A stretch of DNA of 64,000 nucleotides from Paenibacillus brevis (GTDB taxonomy: Bacteria > Bacillota > Bacilli > Paenibacillales > Paenibacillaceae), in the NCBI RefSeq assembly GCF_018919145.1, contig NZ_JAHLQJ010000006.1:186001-250000 (forward strand). Direction: 5' to 3'. Position 1 is the stretch's first letter, and each line of letters starts with the position of its first letter. Positions 7,958 to 16,981 of this stretch are shown one piece after another. Under the pieces are notes generated by a model that was not told the DNA's origin, did no database searches, and saw only the letters and a program-made list of their open reading frames with translations. The translations under genes were made by a program, and so were the position numbers.

Positions 7958-8893
7958 TCAGATCCAGTCGCGCTTCCGGAACAAATAGAACATTCCTGCT
8001 CCAAGCGCCAGCATTACGCCAAGCACAATGTAATAACTGTATTGCCCATGAAGCTCAGGCATATGATCAAAGTTCATCCCATAGATCCCGGTGATCAGGG
8101 TCAGCGGGATAAAAATCGTCGTGATAGCTGTGAATACTCTCATGATTTCGTTTGCTCTGTTCGCGATGGCAGCCTGATATGCTTCACGTAAGTTGCCTAC
8201 AAGCTCTCTGAAGGTATCGAAGTTTTCGGAGATCTTCACGGCATTTTCGTAAATATCGCTGAAGTATTTTTGCAACTGGTCATCAATCAGCCGCAGGTCC
8301 TTTTTGTTCAGAATATTAATAACTTCCTTCTGTGGACCCAGCACCTTCTTCAGCCATAAGATCTCGCTTCGAAGACCGATGATTTCATTCAAATGCGAGC
8401 GCTTCGTATGCATCAGAATGTCTTCTTCCAGGTTCTCAATCTTGACCTCGATCCGATCGCCTACAGTGAAATAGTTATCCACTACAAGGTCGGTTAAATA
8501 ATACAAAAACCGGTCAGGCTCGCTGACCTCCTGCTCCCAAAGAATCGGCTTGATCGCTCTAAGCTCATTGATCTTCTGCTTGGTCACGGTTATGATATAA
8601 TGCCGCCCCAGAAACATGCTGAGCGCACGCAGGAAAATCTCCTCATCATCATAACGGATACTGTTCACGACAATGAAATAATGATTATCATAGGTTTCAA
8701 TCTTTGGCCGCTGTTCTTCTTCCGTCATACAGTCTTCGACTGCCAGATCGTGCAGAGAGAACAAAGGTTGAAGCACTTCAAGGTCTTCCACGTCCGCATC
8801 AATCCAGTAGAAGCCTTCCTCCGGTGCGGTTGTCGTTAATTCAACATTTTCAATAACTGTAAAAACACCCTTCATTACGTGCCGAATCTTCAT
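7958..8893 (-). CDS. corA: CorA-type magnesium/cobalt transporter
   Basis: 311 residues on the minus strand, ATG at 8893 with AAAGGAGTGAG upstream. A large N-terminal cytoplasmic domain (acidic, with the long helix around residues 130-240) precedes two C-terminal transmembrane helices; the first ends in the family hallmark YGMNF and the short loop DHMPE, the second is YYIVLGVMLALGAGMFYLF. The basic tail RKRDWI is typical. CorA pentamers admit Mg2+ (also Co2+, Ni2+) down the membrane potential. A long leader with its own promoter precedes the gene (see 8894-9164). Confidence 0.92.
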   Translation of the reverse strand: MKIRHVMKGVFTVIENVELTTTAPEEGFYWIDADVEDLEVLQPLFSLHDLAVEDCMTEEEQRPKIETYDNHYFIVVNSIRYDDEEIFLRALSMFLGRHYIITVTKQKINELRAIKPILWEQEVSEPDRFLYYLTDLVVDNYFTVGDRIEVKIENLEEDILMHTKRSHLNEIIGLRSEILWLKKVLGPQKEVINILNKKDLRLIDDQLQKYFSDIYENAVKISENFDTFRELVGNLREAYQAAIANRANEIMRVFTAITTIFIPLTLITGIYGMNFDHMPELHGQYSYYIVLGVMLALGAGMFYLFRKRDWI

Positions 8894-9164
8894 TCGAACT
8901 CACTCCTTTATTCAGGCCATAGCCGGCCTGTGTGCTCTGTTGCATGGGAGCATGGGAAAGAGAATGCGATTCGGGTAAGGGTGTGGGCCAGACACGCCAA
9001 AGCAGGCGTTCTATAGTAACACCGGGAATAAAAAGAGCCCACCGGCACACACCGTCGCCTGGCTATTCGCTTTCCTATGCAGTTGAAACTTCAGGACAAT
9101 ACTGTGGGGCCTCGGGTCGCCTTCCATTCTCGGATTCACCTCTTTATTTAGTGGTCGTAAATAC
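8894..9164 (-). promoter_or_regulatory. Long structured 5' leader of corA, family not assigned
   Basis: From the predicted start near 9164 to the corA ATG is about 270 nt without a gene. On the minus strand the region around 9140-9050 is rich in complementary segments and ends in a GGGCTC-TTTTTATT stretch (plus-strand 9027-9041), preceded by an AGCC that can pair with GGCT. This is the layout of a metal riboswitch or attenuator. By eye it does not contain the M-box core (GGTGAGGCTCC) or a clear c-di-AMP (ydaO) core, so no family is claimed. Confidence 0.45.
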
Positions 9165-9170
9165 TTGTCT

Positions 9171-9200
9171 AGTATAACGCCGGGATGGAAGTACTTTCAA
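9171..9200 (-). promoter_or_regulatory. Predicted corA promoter
   Basis: On the minus strand TTGAAA (plus 9195-9200) and TATACT (plus 9171-9176) are separated by 18 bp. Confidence 0.55.
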
Positions 9201-9234
9201 CCAAAAAGATTCTGTAACACAGACTGAAAATGGC

Positions 9235-9262
9235 TTGTGAAAATTACTATTTCATGTATAAT
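9235..9262 (+). promoter_or_regulatory. Predicted promoter of the methionine operon
   Basis: TTGTGA at 9235-9240, 16 bp, TATAAT at 9257-9262. It lies about 50 bp before the S-box aptamer. Confidence 0.65.
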
Positions 9263-9312
9263 GAAAATCAGCATATCAAATTTTAAGTTTACAACTGAAT
9301 ATGAAGACGATT

Positions 9313-9483
9313 TTCTTATCAAGAGCAGGTGGAGGGACTAGCCCGATGAAACCCGGCAACCGGCGATACGTCGCACGGTGCTAATTCTTGCAGAACATGA
9401 AGTGCATACTTCGTGCTCTGAGAGATGAGAGAGGCGCATGTTTTATAAATGACGACCTTTCTCTATGCGAGTAAGGTTTTTTT
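9313..9483 (+). ncRNA. SAM-I (S-box) riboswitch with terminator
   Basis: The aptamer core is clear: CTTATCAAGAGCAGGTGGAG at 9315, then GGGACTAGCCCGATGAAACC, CGGCAACC, a variable arm, GGTGCTAATTCTTGCAG, and the closing AGAGATGAGAG. The expression platform ends in a hairpin CCTTTCTC / GAGTAAGG (9456-9476) followed by seven T residues. The element turns the downstream genes off when S-adenosylmethionine is abundant, which matches the metA-metI-metC genes it precedes. Confidence 0.96.
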
Positions 9484-9524
9484 ATTATGCAAATTAAGCT
9501 CACATTTCAAAAGGAGTGGTTCAA

Positions 9525-10460
9525 ATGCCGATTAAGGTACCCGATCATTTACCGGCCAAAGACGTTCTGACAGGTGAAAATATATTTGTGATGGATGAGA
9601 GCCGTGCTTATCAACAAGACATCCGTCCTTTGCGGATTGCCATACTTAATTTGATGCCGACCAAGGAGACGACCGAAACTCAGATTCTTCGCCTTCTTGG
9701 GAACACGCCGCTTCAAGTTGAAATCGTCTTGCTTCATCCAAGCACCCATACCTCGAAGAACACCTCTGCCGATCATCTGCAAATGTTCTATAAAACCTTT
9801 GAGGAGATTAAGGACCATCGGTTTGACGGTATGATTATTACCGGTGCTCCGGTAGAGCAGCTCGAATTTGAAGAAGTGAACTACTGGAATGAGCTTAAGG
9901 ATATCTTTGAATGGAGCAAGTCGCATGTGACCTCGACAATGCATATCTGTTGGGCTTCACAAGCGGGATTGTATTACCATTATGGCGTCCGCAAGCAAGC
10001 CTTGCCGAAGAAATGCTTCGGAATTTTCCCTCACTGGGTGAACACCCCGCATGTGAAGCTGCTTAGAGGCTTTGACGGTGTGTTCCAGGTTCCCCATTCC
10101 CGACATACGGACGTGAACCGCGCGGACATCGAGCGCCACTCCGAGCTGGAGATTCTTGCGGAATCGAAGGAAGCAGGCATTTACTTGGTGTCATCGAAAG
10201 ACGGCAAGCAGATTTTTGTGACCGGCCACTCCGAATATGACCCGGACTCCTTAAAATGGGAATACGACAGGGACGTAGCCAAAGGAATGGAAATTGATCT
10301 GCCTGTAAATTACTACCCGAATGACGACCCGACTCAAACGCCGTTATCGACTTGGAGAGCACATGCTAACTTATTATTCTCCAACTGGCTGAACTACTAT
10401 GTGTATCAAGAAACACCCTATGATATTGATCAGAGTTCCGAGTTAATATACCATATTTGA
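9525..10460 (+). CDS. metA: Homoserine O-acetyltransferase, MetA family
   Basis: 311 residues from ATG 9525 (AAAGGAG 8 bases upstream); the in-frame GTG at 9516 has no spacing for a ribosome site. Full MetA fold: [19 protein letters not shown], catalytic Cys142 in HICWASQAG, and the His/Glu pair in FVTGHSEYD. Residue 111 is Glu (ITGAPVE), which in characterised MetA enzymes goes with acetyl-CoA rather than succinyl-CoA use, so I infer O-acetylhomoserine as product. The neighbouring metI fits that intermediate. First gene after the S-box. Confidence 0.93.
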   Translation: MPIKVPDHLPAKDVLTGENIFVMDESRAYQQDIRPLRIAILNLMPTKETTETQILRLLGNTPLQVEIVLLHPSTHTSKNTSADHLQMFYKTFEEIKDHRFDGMIITGAPVEQLEFEEVNYWNELKDIFEWSKSHVTSTMHICWASQAGLYYHYGVRKQALPKKCFGIFPHWVNTPHVKLLRGFDGVFQVPHSRHTDVNRADIERHSELEILAESKEAGIYLVSSKDGKQIFVTGHSEYDPDSLKWEYDRDVAKGMEIDLPVNYYPNDDPTQTPLSTWRAHANLLFSNWLNYYVYQETPYDIDQSSELIYHI

Positions 10461-10482
10461 AAATATGTTGGAGGGAAGCAAA

Positions 10483-11667
10483 GTGGGAGAGAACAATTGG
10501 CGTATTGAAAGCAAGCTGGCCCAGATCGGCTCGATGGATGAGCCGGTAACCGGAGCCGTTAATTATCCGATCTATCAAGCAACAGCTTTTCGTCATCCGA
10601 AGCTGGGTCAAAGCACGGGATTTGATTATGCCCGTACTAAGAGTCCGACCCGGAGTATCCTGGAGGAGGCATCAGCTGCACTGGAAAGCGGGGATGCCGC
10701 ATTTGCCTGTAGCTCGGGTATGGCAGCATTACAAACGGTGTTCAGTCTGTTCTCTCAAGGAGATCACCTGATCGTGTCTCTTGATTTATATGGCGGTACC
10801 TACCGCTTGCTTGAACGAATATTATCCCGTTTCGGAATTACAGCCTCTTATGTCGATACGAATGATACGGACGCATTGGAAGCTGCACGGAAGCCACATA
10901 CCAAAGCGGTGTTTATCGAGACGCCGACCAACCCGCTGATGATGATTACAGATCTGGAAGCCGTCAGCAGATGGGCGAAGCAGCATCAACTGCTGACGAT
11001 TGTGGATAATACGCTGTTGACGCCGCTCTTTCAGCGTCCGATTGAGCTGGGTGCGGACATCGTGGTACATAGTGCCACCAAGTATTTGGGCGGCCATAAC
11101 GACGTGCTTGCCGGCCTGATCGTTACTAAAGGAGAAGAACTGTCGAATGAAATGGGCTTCCTGCATAATTCGATCGGAGCTGTACTCAGTCCGTCTGACT
11201 CCTATCAGCTTATGCGGGGCATGAAAACCTTGGCACTCCGGATGGAGCGGCATGAGAGCAATGCACTCGCAATTGCCCGCTATCTCAAGGAGCATCCGCA
11301 GGTGGAGGCTGTGTACCATCCGGGTCTAAGCGATCATCCGGGATATGAGATTCAGAAGAAGCAGTCCAGCGGTAACACGGGCATCTTCTCCTTCAAGGTA
11401 ACAGATGCAAGATACGTTGAGCCTGTGCTGCGTCATCTGCGCTTAATCGCATTTGCCGAGAGCTTGGGCGGAGTAGAATCGTTGATGACTTACCCGGCGG
11501 TTCAGACTCATGCCGATATTCCTGAAGAGATTCGAGCTGCAGTCGGTGTGGATGATCGACTGCTTCGGTTTTCGGTGGGCATCGAGCACGTGGACGATCT
11601 GATCGGGGATTTGGCACAAGCTCTCGAGGCAGCCCGGCAAGAAGTGGAAGGAGGCGGCCTTCAATGA
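10483..11667 (+). CDS. metI: Cystathionine gamma-synthase / O-acetylhomoserine sulfhydrylase (MetI-like)
   Basis: 394 residues from GTG 10483, chosen because GGAGGG lies 7 bases upstream; the in-frame ATG at 10465 lies before that site. Cys/Met-metabolism PLP family: CSSGMAALQTVFSLFSQGDH, DLYGGTYRLLE, FIETPTNPLM, and the PLP-lysine Lys200 in HSATKYLGGHND. It condenses O-acetylhomoserine with cysteine (or sulfide) to give cystathionine (or homocysteine). It shares one S-box-controlled operon with metA and metC and overlaps metC by four bases. Confidence 0.9.
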   Translation: MGENNWRIESKLAQIGSMDEPVTGAVNYPIYQATAFRHPKLGQSTGFDYARTKSPTRSILEEASAALESGDAAFACSSGMAALQTVFSLFSQGDHLIVSLDLYGGTYRLLERILSRFGITASYVDTNDTDALEAARKPHTKAVFIETPTNPLMMITDLEAVSRWAKQHQLLTIVDNTLLTPLFQRPIELGADIVVHSATKYLGGHNDVLAGLIVTKGEELSNEMGFLHNSIGAVLSPSDSYQLMRGMKTLALRMERHESNALAIARYLKEHPQVEAVYHPGLSDHPGYEIQKKQSSGNTGIFSFKVTDARYVEPVLRHLRLIAFAESLGGVESLMTYPAVQTHADIPEEIRAAVGVDDRLLRFSVGIEHVDDLIGDLAQALEAARQEVEGGGLQ

Positions 11668-12803
11668 CTAAATTCGATACGAAGCTGATTCATTTCGGCA
11701 GTGAAGTAGATGCGGCAACCGGCGCTTCCAGCGTACCGATCTACCAGGCTTCTACCTTCCATCATCATGATATCTATAATCCGCCGGAGTACGATTACAG
11801 CAGATCAGGCAATCCGACTCGTCAGGCCTTGGAGGAATATATTACACTGTTGGAGGGCGGAGTACGGGGATTTGCTTTTTCCAGCGGCATGTCGGCCATT
11901 TCAACTACATTTATGCTGTTCTCGGCCGGTGATCATTTAATCGTAACCGAGGATGTGTACGGGGGAACCTATCGGCTGCTTACCCAGATTCTAAGCCGGA
12001 TGAATATAGAGACAACCTTTGTTGATATGACGGACTTGTCTGCTGTCAAGGCCGCGCTGCGTCCGAATACGAAAGGGGTCTTTATGGAGACGCCTTCGAA
12101 TCCGACCCTGAAAATTACCGATATCGCAGCGGTTGCCGCATGGGCAAGCCAGCATCAACTGATCAGCATGGTGGACAACACCTTTATGACTCCTTACTAC
12201 CAGCGCCCGATTGAGCTTGGAGTAGATATTGTCCTGCATAGTGCGACCAAGTTTCTCGGGGGACATAGCGATGTGTTGGCTGGACTGGCTGTCGCGCGCA
12301 CCGAGGAGCTGGGCAATCAGCTGAAGTATTTGCAGAATGGACTGGGAACCGTCCTGGGAGCGCAGGAATCCTGGCTGCTTATGCGCGGGATGAAGACGCT
12401 TGGAGCCAGAATGGAGCGCAGCGAGACAAGTGCCCGCAAGCTGGCAGATTGGCTGCAAGGGCGGTCCGATATCCCGGCGGTCTATTATCCTGGACTTGCT
12501 TCCCATCCTGGGCGGGAAATTCAGGAGAAGCAATCCACAGGGTTTGGTGCGGTTGTCTCCTTCGATGTGGGCTCTCAGGAACGGGCGAAGCAGGTGCTTA
12601 GCCGGGTCAAGCTTCCATTGGTGGCTGTAAGCCTTGGAGCAGTGGAGAGCATCCTCTCCTATCCGGCGATGATGTCTCATGCTTCTATGCCTGCCGAGGT
12701 GCGAAGCGAGCGTGGAATCACGGACGGATTGCTTCGTTTCTCTGTGGGACTCGAAGATATCGGGGACTTGATCGGGGATCTGCAACAGGCGCTTGAAGGC
12801 TGA
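11664..12803 (+). CDS. metC: Cystathionine beta-lyase (MetC-like)
   Basis: 379 residues, ATG 11664 overlapping the metI stop by four bases, with GGAGG upstream. A paralogue of the preceding gene with the same PLP architecture: FSSGMSAISTTFMLFSAGDH, EDVYGGTYRLL, ETPSNPTLKITD, and PLP-lysine Lys196 in HSATKFLGGHSD. Position after metI and the pathway order indicate cleavage of cystathionine to homocysteine, pyruvate and ammonia. The split between lyase and synthase for the two paralogues rests on operon order and the similarity to Bacillus MetI/MetC; it could be reversed. Confidence 0.85.
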   Translation: MTKFDTKLIHFGSEVDAATGASSVPIYQASTFHHHDIYNPPEYDYSRSGNPTRQALEEYITLLEGGVRGFAFSSGMSAISTTFMLFSAGDHLIVTEDVYGGTYRLLTQILSRMNIETTFVDMTDLSAVKAALRPNTKGVFMETPSNPTLKITDIAAVAAWASQHQLISMVDNTFMTPYYQRPIELGVDIVLHSATKFLGGHSDVLAGLAVARTEELGNQLKYLQNGLGTVLGAQESWLLMRGMKTLGARMERSETSARKLADWLQGRSDIPAVYYPGLASHPGREIQEKQSTGFGAVVSFDVGSQERAKQVLSRVKLPLVAVSLGAVESILSYPAMMSHASMPAEVRSERGITDGLLRFSVGLEDIGDLIGDLQQALEG

Positions 12804-13190
12804 TGAAGTGACTGGTTGCTGGTGTGTGAGTTTATGCGGCAATTATAGTGCATTAAGCCTCTGACATTGCTGATGCGAGTGATTATGCGGCGAACAAGTG
12901 CGCGGTGTTTCTATAAGCTTTAACCTTAGAATGTGTATGAGTGCGTTCACCTTTGTGAAAGTATTTCTATCTTAGCATGGCTTAGTTTGGCCGGGAAAAT
13001 TCGTGAACAACAGCGATCACAAGAATAAATTCATACGTTGCCTAACTCATACAAACCTCACGCGCGTATAAACCTTATGCGTACAACATTAGTTCGCTGC
13101 ACTGCACCTGAGAGAATCGGGTGCTGTTTTTTTAAAATGAGTGTGTTACGATATAGTAGCAATTTAAAGGAAATGCAAGGAGGCAGATCC
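12804..13190 (+). other. Intergenic region before mqnC with a terminator-like hairpin
   Basis: 387 bp without a supported gene. Near 13103-13132 a TGCACC / GGGTGC stem is followed by seven T residues, which could end the methionine operon or attenuate mqnC. The rest shows short repeated TTATGCGGC-like words but no clear promoter or known RNA. Confidence 0.5.
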
Positions 13191-14330
13191 ATGGCCGTAA
13201 TTGACCATATTTTAAACAAAGCATTGCAGGGCGAGCGCCTTGAGCTGGAAGAGACAATTGCACTTTTTGATTCTAATGAAATAGAGAAGATGGGCCATAC
13301 CGCCAATGTGCTGATGGAACGCAGACATCCCGATCCGATCACAACCTTTGTTATCGGACGAAATGTCAATTATACGAACATCTGTGACGTGTATTGCCGG
13401 TTCTGTGCATTTTATCGCCGGCCAGGGTCGGAGGAAGGGTATGTTCTTCCCGATGAAGTGATTATGCAGAAGATTCAGGAAACCATTGATGTCGGCGGTA
13501 CTGAAATTTTGATGCAAGGCGGCACGAATCCTAACCTGCCATTCAGCTATTATACCGATTTGCTTCGGAAGATTAAGAGTCAATTCCCGGATATTACAAT
13601 GCACTCCTTCTCCCCGGCAGAAATCATGAAAATGAAGGAAGTGTCGGAAGGACTCAGTCTGGAAGAGGTTGTGCGCGAGATTCATGCAGCCGGATTGGAC
13701 TCCCTTCCCGGAGGCGGCGCAGAAATTCTGGATGACCGCACCCGCCGTAAGATCAGCCGCTTGAAGGGATCCTGGCGCGACTGGATGGATGTTATGCAGA
13801 CTGCGCACAAGATCGGCATGAATACAACAGCGACGATGGTCATTGGTCTTGGCGAATCCAACGAGGAGCGGGCGCTTCACTTGCTTCGTGTCCGCGAGGC
13901 TCAGGACGAATGCCTGAATAACAACTATCCTTCCGAGGGCTTCCTTGCTTTCATCCCTTGGACCTTCCAGCCGGATAATACGAATTTGAAGCTGGAGCGG
14001 CAGACACCGGAGGCTTACCTGAAGACTGTGGCGATCAGCCGGATCGTGCTGGATAATATTAAGCATCTTCAATCCTCCTGGGTAACGATGGGGCCTGAGA
14101 TTGGCAAGCTGTCTCTTCGTTACGGCTGCGATGATTTCGGCAGTACGATGATTGAAGAGAATGTTGTGTCATCCGCGGGTGCGACTCATAAAGTCAATAT
14201 CGAATCGATTCTGTCGATCATTCGGTCTGCTGGCAAGATTCCTGCTCAGCGCAACACACGGTATGATATCCTGCGCGTATTTGATGATGAGCAGGCCAAA
14301 ATCGAAAATGATTTCATTATGCAAAACTAG
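13191..14330 (+). CDS. mqnC: Cyclic dehypoxanthinyl futalosine synthase MqnC (radical SAM)
   Basis: 379 residues from ATG 13191, with AGGAGG 7-8 bases upstream; the longer open frame to 13038 lacks a ribosome site. Radical SAM cluster motif C65-x3-C69-x2-C72 in ICDVYCRFCAF, then GGTEILMQGGTNPNLPF, LDSLPGGGAEIL and FIPWTFQPDNT, all features of MqnC (CofH/MqnE relatives). The enzyme cyclises dehypoxanthine futalosine in the futalosine route to menaquinone. mqnA, D and E are not in the window. Ends in a terminator. Confidence 0.88.
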   Translation: MAVIDHILNKALQGERLELEETIALFDSNEIEKMGHTANVLMERRHPDPITTFVIGRNVNYTNICDVYCRFCAFYRRPGSEEGYVLPDEVIMQKIQETIDVGGTEILMQGGTNPNLPFSYYTDLLRKIKSQFPDITMHSFSPAEIMKMKEVSEGLSLEEVVREIHAAGLDSLPGGGAEILDDRTRRKISRLKGSWRDWMDVMQTAHKIGMNTTATMVIGLGESNEERALHLLRVREAQDECLNNNYPSEGFLAFIPWTFQPDNTNLKLERQTPEAYLKTVAISRIVLDNIKHLQSSWVTMGPEIGKLSLRYGCDDFGSTMIEENVVSSAGATHKVNIESILSIIRSAGKIPAQRNTRYDILRVFDDEQAKIENDFIMQN

Positions 14331-14337
14331 AGGATGA

Positions 14338-14391
14338 TAAAACGCTTGCTGAATTAATCCGGCCGGATTAACTCAACAAGCGTTTTTTATT
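14338..14391 (+). terminator. Intrinsic terminator after mqnC
   Basis: AAAACGCTTG at 14339-14348 pairs with CAAGCGTTTT at 14377-14386, with an inner AATCCGGCCGGATT palindrome, followed by more T residues. Confidence 0.85.
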
Positions 14392-14613
14392 TACCCAATT
14401 AACTAATCTTGAGGAAAGGGAGTCAATACGGATAAACTCGTGCCTTTTCCGAACTAGTACAGTTGTTAAATCATCAATCTCTCGGGTATATAGCTTAAGC
14501 CGCCTCATTTTTAGCGAATTGGAAATGCTGGTTAACATTCCATAAGCCTGACCTCGTATATCCGTTTCTTCCCCGCCATATACTTTGGGGAGACAACGAA
14601 AGGGGCGGAGCGT

Positions 14614-15519
14614 ATGGGATATTTTGTATTAAGGGCGGATCGAACCGGTACTGATCATGGCACACGGCTCCTTGAATATATAATTGGAACAGGCAGCGGC
14701 ATGAGGGGACATAACCATCCTCCACAATCATGGACGATTGATTATGATGAGTCGGGCAGAGCGCTCGTTCAAATGAAGGACGGGGACCAGGAGGCAATCG
14801 GCAGTATTGCAGCTGGCTTGGCAGATTATATTCTAGAGCAGTGCGAAGCTGACATTGCCGGTGTCTTGGCAGATCAGCGATATGCCTTTGTTGAGCCGAA
14901 CGACCGGGCCCGCGCCGAGCGGTTCTGGCTTAGCTTTCTTAATGGAGATGAGGCGGGGGATCAATTGATTCGGCAGCGCCGAAGAGAGCTCGTACTGAAT
15001 ACACTCCGGAGTTACTTGCTTGAATCCCACTATTTGGACCTGAGTGGATTTATCGCCTTTCGGCTGACGCTGTACAAGGAGATGCTGCAGGAGACAATCG
15101 ACTTGGCCATGGAGGAGTATTTGCTGGATCAGCAATATGAAGAGTTCCTTCAATTGCTGCAGTATTTTGTCCATTTTCAGGAGCCGCTAACTCCTCTGGT
15201 GCACCTCATCCATCATGGGAGCCAGGAATTCAGCATATTTAATCAATCCTTCTCGCCGATTCGTGAAAGCTCCAGCGACATGGTTGTGGCTAAAATGGGC
15301 GATCTGGAGCTGGAGATGGAGGATCAGGTGGTCAGCACGCTAATATCCTTGTCCCCCGACCGAATCCTGCTTCATACCGTGGCACCGGAGACCACAATTA
15401 TATCCACGATCCGCACCATTTTCGGAAATCGGGTTCAACTGTGCCAGCAGTGCCCGCATTGTAATCCGGTGCACACAGCAGCCGGGAAGCGAGATCAGGA
15501 GTGCCATGGGGGTTCTTGA
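14614..15519 (+). CDS. YtxC-family sporulation protein
   Basis: 301 residues, ATG 14614 with GGGGCGGAG upstream. The body is strongly helical: LILEQC-like repeats, FLNGDEAGDQLIRQRRRELV, YLDLSGFIAFRLTLYKEML and QYEEFLQLLQYFVHFQE, a pattern I recognise from YtxC, a conserved sporulation-associated protein of unknown biochemical role found next to thrS in Bacillus relatives. No signal peptide or membrane span. A C-terminal CQQCPHC cluster may bind metal. thrS lies 23 kb away here, separated by the exopolysaccharide locus. Confidence 0.75.
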   Translation: MGYFVLRADRTGTDHGTRLLEYIIGTGSGMRGHNHPPQSWTIDYDESGRALVQMKDGDQEAIGSIAAGLADYILEQCEADIAGVLADQRYAFVEPNDRARAERFWLSFLNGDEAGDQLIRQRRRELVLNTLRSYLLESHYLDLSGFIAFRLTLYKEMLQETIDLAMEEYLLDQQYEEFLQLLQYFVHFQEPLTPLVHLIHHGSQEFSIFNQSFSPIRESSSDMVVAKMGDLELEMEDQVVSTLISLSPDRILLHTVAPETTIISTIRTIFGNRVQLCQQCPHCNPVHTAAGKRDQECHGGS

Positions 15520-15702
15520 CGGACCTTTTGCCGATGACTTTAGAAAATAAAGTGGGCGTCCGTCCGGTAAGGTCAATTGCATTGCCTTGCGAGCGGATGC
15601 TCTCCTTTTTCTGATTCCACCACGACGGGAGGATTTGTTGACACCATTATAATGAAATGTTTAAATGTTGTTTATTACATTCCTTTGGAAAGTGAGAATA
15701 AC

Positions 15703-16485
15703 ATGATAGACATACATACGCATATCCTGCCTGGACTGGATGATGGTGCGGAGACTTGGGAAGATACAATGAATATGGCCAGGGTTGCCGCCTCAGAAGG
15801 CATCACAACAATAATAGCAACACCGCATCACGCAAACGGGAGATATAACAATATAGCTAGCGAAGTGATAGAGTACACCAATCATGCTAACGAACAGTTA
15901 ATAGCAGCTGGGATACCTGTTACAATCTTGCCTGGGCAAGAGATCCGGATGCATTATGATTTCCTGGAGGCTTGGTATAGAACGGAGTTGCTTCCGCTGG
16001 CCAACTCGAAGTATGTGTTGCTTGAGATGCCTTCCTCTCGAATACCACAGGAAATTTATGAGCTGGTTCATGAACTTAAAATAATGAAGCTTAAACCGAT
16101 TATCGCCCATCCTGAACGTAATGCCGAAATTATGAAGGATCCGGGGCGGCTGGCTGAACTGATTAATATGGGCGCTTTTGCCCAGGTTACAACTCATTCC
16201 TTGCTAGGCGGTTTTGGCAAACGAATAGAGAAATTAGCTTGGGCTCTTTGCAAAAATGGTCTTATTCATCTCGTTTCATCGGATGCACATCATGTTGAAC
16301 GCAGGGGCTTCCGACTGCGTGAAGCCTATAATGTGATCTCTGAGCGGCTGGGGAGACCATGGGAGACTTATTTTTTGAATAATGCACAGTGTGTTATTAA
16401 AGATAATTCATTTGGTACTCAACCGGCATTAGTGCCCATTGAGGGGAAAATACGTCGAATGCTATCTTTTTTTCATAAAAAATAG
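15703..16485 (+). CDS. CpsB/YwqE-type PHP tyrosine phosphatase
   Basis: 260 residues from ATG 15703 (GGAAAGTGAG upstream); 42 codons of open frame before it are AT-rich and lack a start signal. PHP-fold metal sites are complete: HTHILPGLDDG at the N-terminus, ATPHH, GQEIR, AHPERN and the final SSDAHH. Such Mn-dependent enzymes dephosphorylate BY-kinases and sugar enzymes; the kinase partner is encoded at 18484. Two terminator-like hairpins follow it, so it is probably transcribed apart from the main operon. Confidence 0.88.
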   Translation: MIDIHTHILPGLDDGAETWEDTMNMARVAASEGITTIIATPHHANGRYNNIASEVIEYTNHANEQLIAAGIPVTILPGQEIRMHYDFLEAWYRTELLPLANSKYVLLEMPSSRIPQEIYELVHELKIMKLKPIIAHPERNAEIMKDPGRLAELINMGAFAQVTTHSLLGGFGKRIEKLAWALCKNGLIHLVSSDAHHVERRGFRLREAYNVISERLGRPWETYFLNNAQCVIKDNSFGTQPALVPIEGKIRRMLSFFHKK

Positions 16486-16584
16486 CTCACACTTAGGACT
16501 ATACCCGCTCTTGGGAGGAGTAAATTAGGTAATAAGGTATCGGTATTTTTCGGGTTAGTTGTACTCCGGAAGTTGTAAATTAAT

Positions 16585-16657
16585 GCTGGCTTTTTCGAAA
16601 AGTCCTGAATTGATACATTTCCAATAAGAACTGATGTTATGCCAGCCCGTTTTTTTT
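16585..16657 (+). terminator. Terminator-like stem after the PHP phosphatase gene
   Basis: GCTGGC (16585-16590) pairs with GCCAGC (16641-16646) across a long loop that contains its own GGCTTTTTC / GAAAAGTCC stem; eight T residues follow. Confidence 0.6.
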
Positions 16658-16658
16658 G

Positions 16659-16702
16659 AACCAAGGTAACCGTTTTTTTGCGGTAAAACTTGGTTTTTTT
16701 AT
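16659..16702 (+). terminator. Second terminator-like stem
   Basis: AACCAAG and ACCG (16659-16672) pair with CGGT and CTTGGTT (16681-16695), followed by a T-run. Tandem with the previous hairpin. Confidence 0.65.
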
Positions 16703-16966
16703 TATTTAAAGTGAAAATTCGTATAATTCTACAAAATTTTAAGCTATAAAAAAAGTGTAATTTATTTAAAATTTTACTTTTTTAGGCCTGTTTTTTAGGA
16801 CGGTGGCCAATAGTCCCTAATTAGCGCAACATTATACCATGTTTTGCAATAATTATCCTTTTTAAAGTTATGCATTAAACAGGAAAAATCCTTTATTTAA
16901 CAAGGGAAGGTGGCTGTTATAGGCGATAGATTTAGAAATCAAAGAAGGAGATTTGATAATGATTTT

Positions 16967-16981
16967 ATAAAACGCTTACAT
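16967..16981 (-). promoter_or_regulatory. Possible catabolite-responsive element
   Basis: The minus strand reads ATGTAAGCGTTTTAT, one mismatch from the cre consensus. It lies 245 bp before the first gene of the operon. Confidence 0.4.

Noticed and set aside
9052..9164. M-box magnesium riboswitch before corA
   Set aside because: The conserved GGTGAGGCTCC and following core are not present by eye, so only an unassigned leader is reported.
11991..12842. 283-residue minus-strand open frame
   Set aside because: Antisense to metC, whose PLP motifs are intact; Gln/His/Arg-rich translation typical of a shadow frame.
12971..12987. 17-bp string CTTAGCATGGCTTAGTT also found at 19172-19188
   Set aside because: A single 17-bp match in 64 kb is within reach of chance, and there is no shared structure or context.
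16960..16971. Three-codon ORF (ATG ATT TTA TAA) with an AAGGAG site
   Set aside because: Too short to support as a gene; it could be a leader peptide but nothing in the sequence shows attenuation by it.
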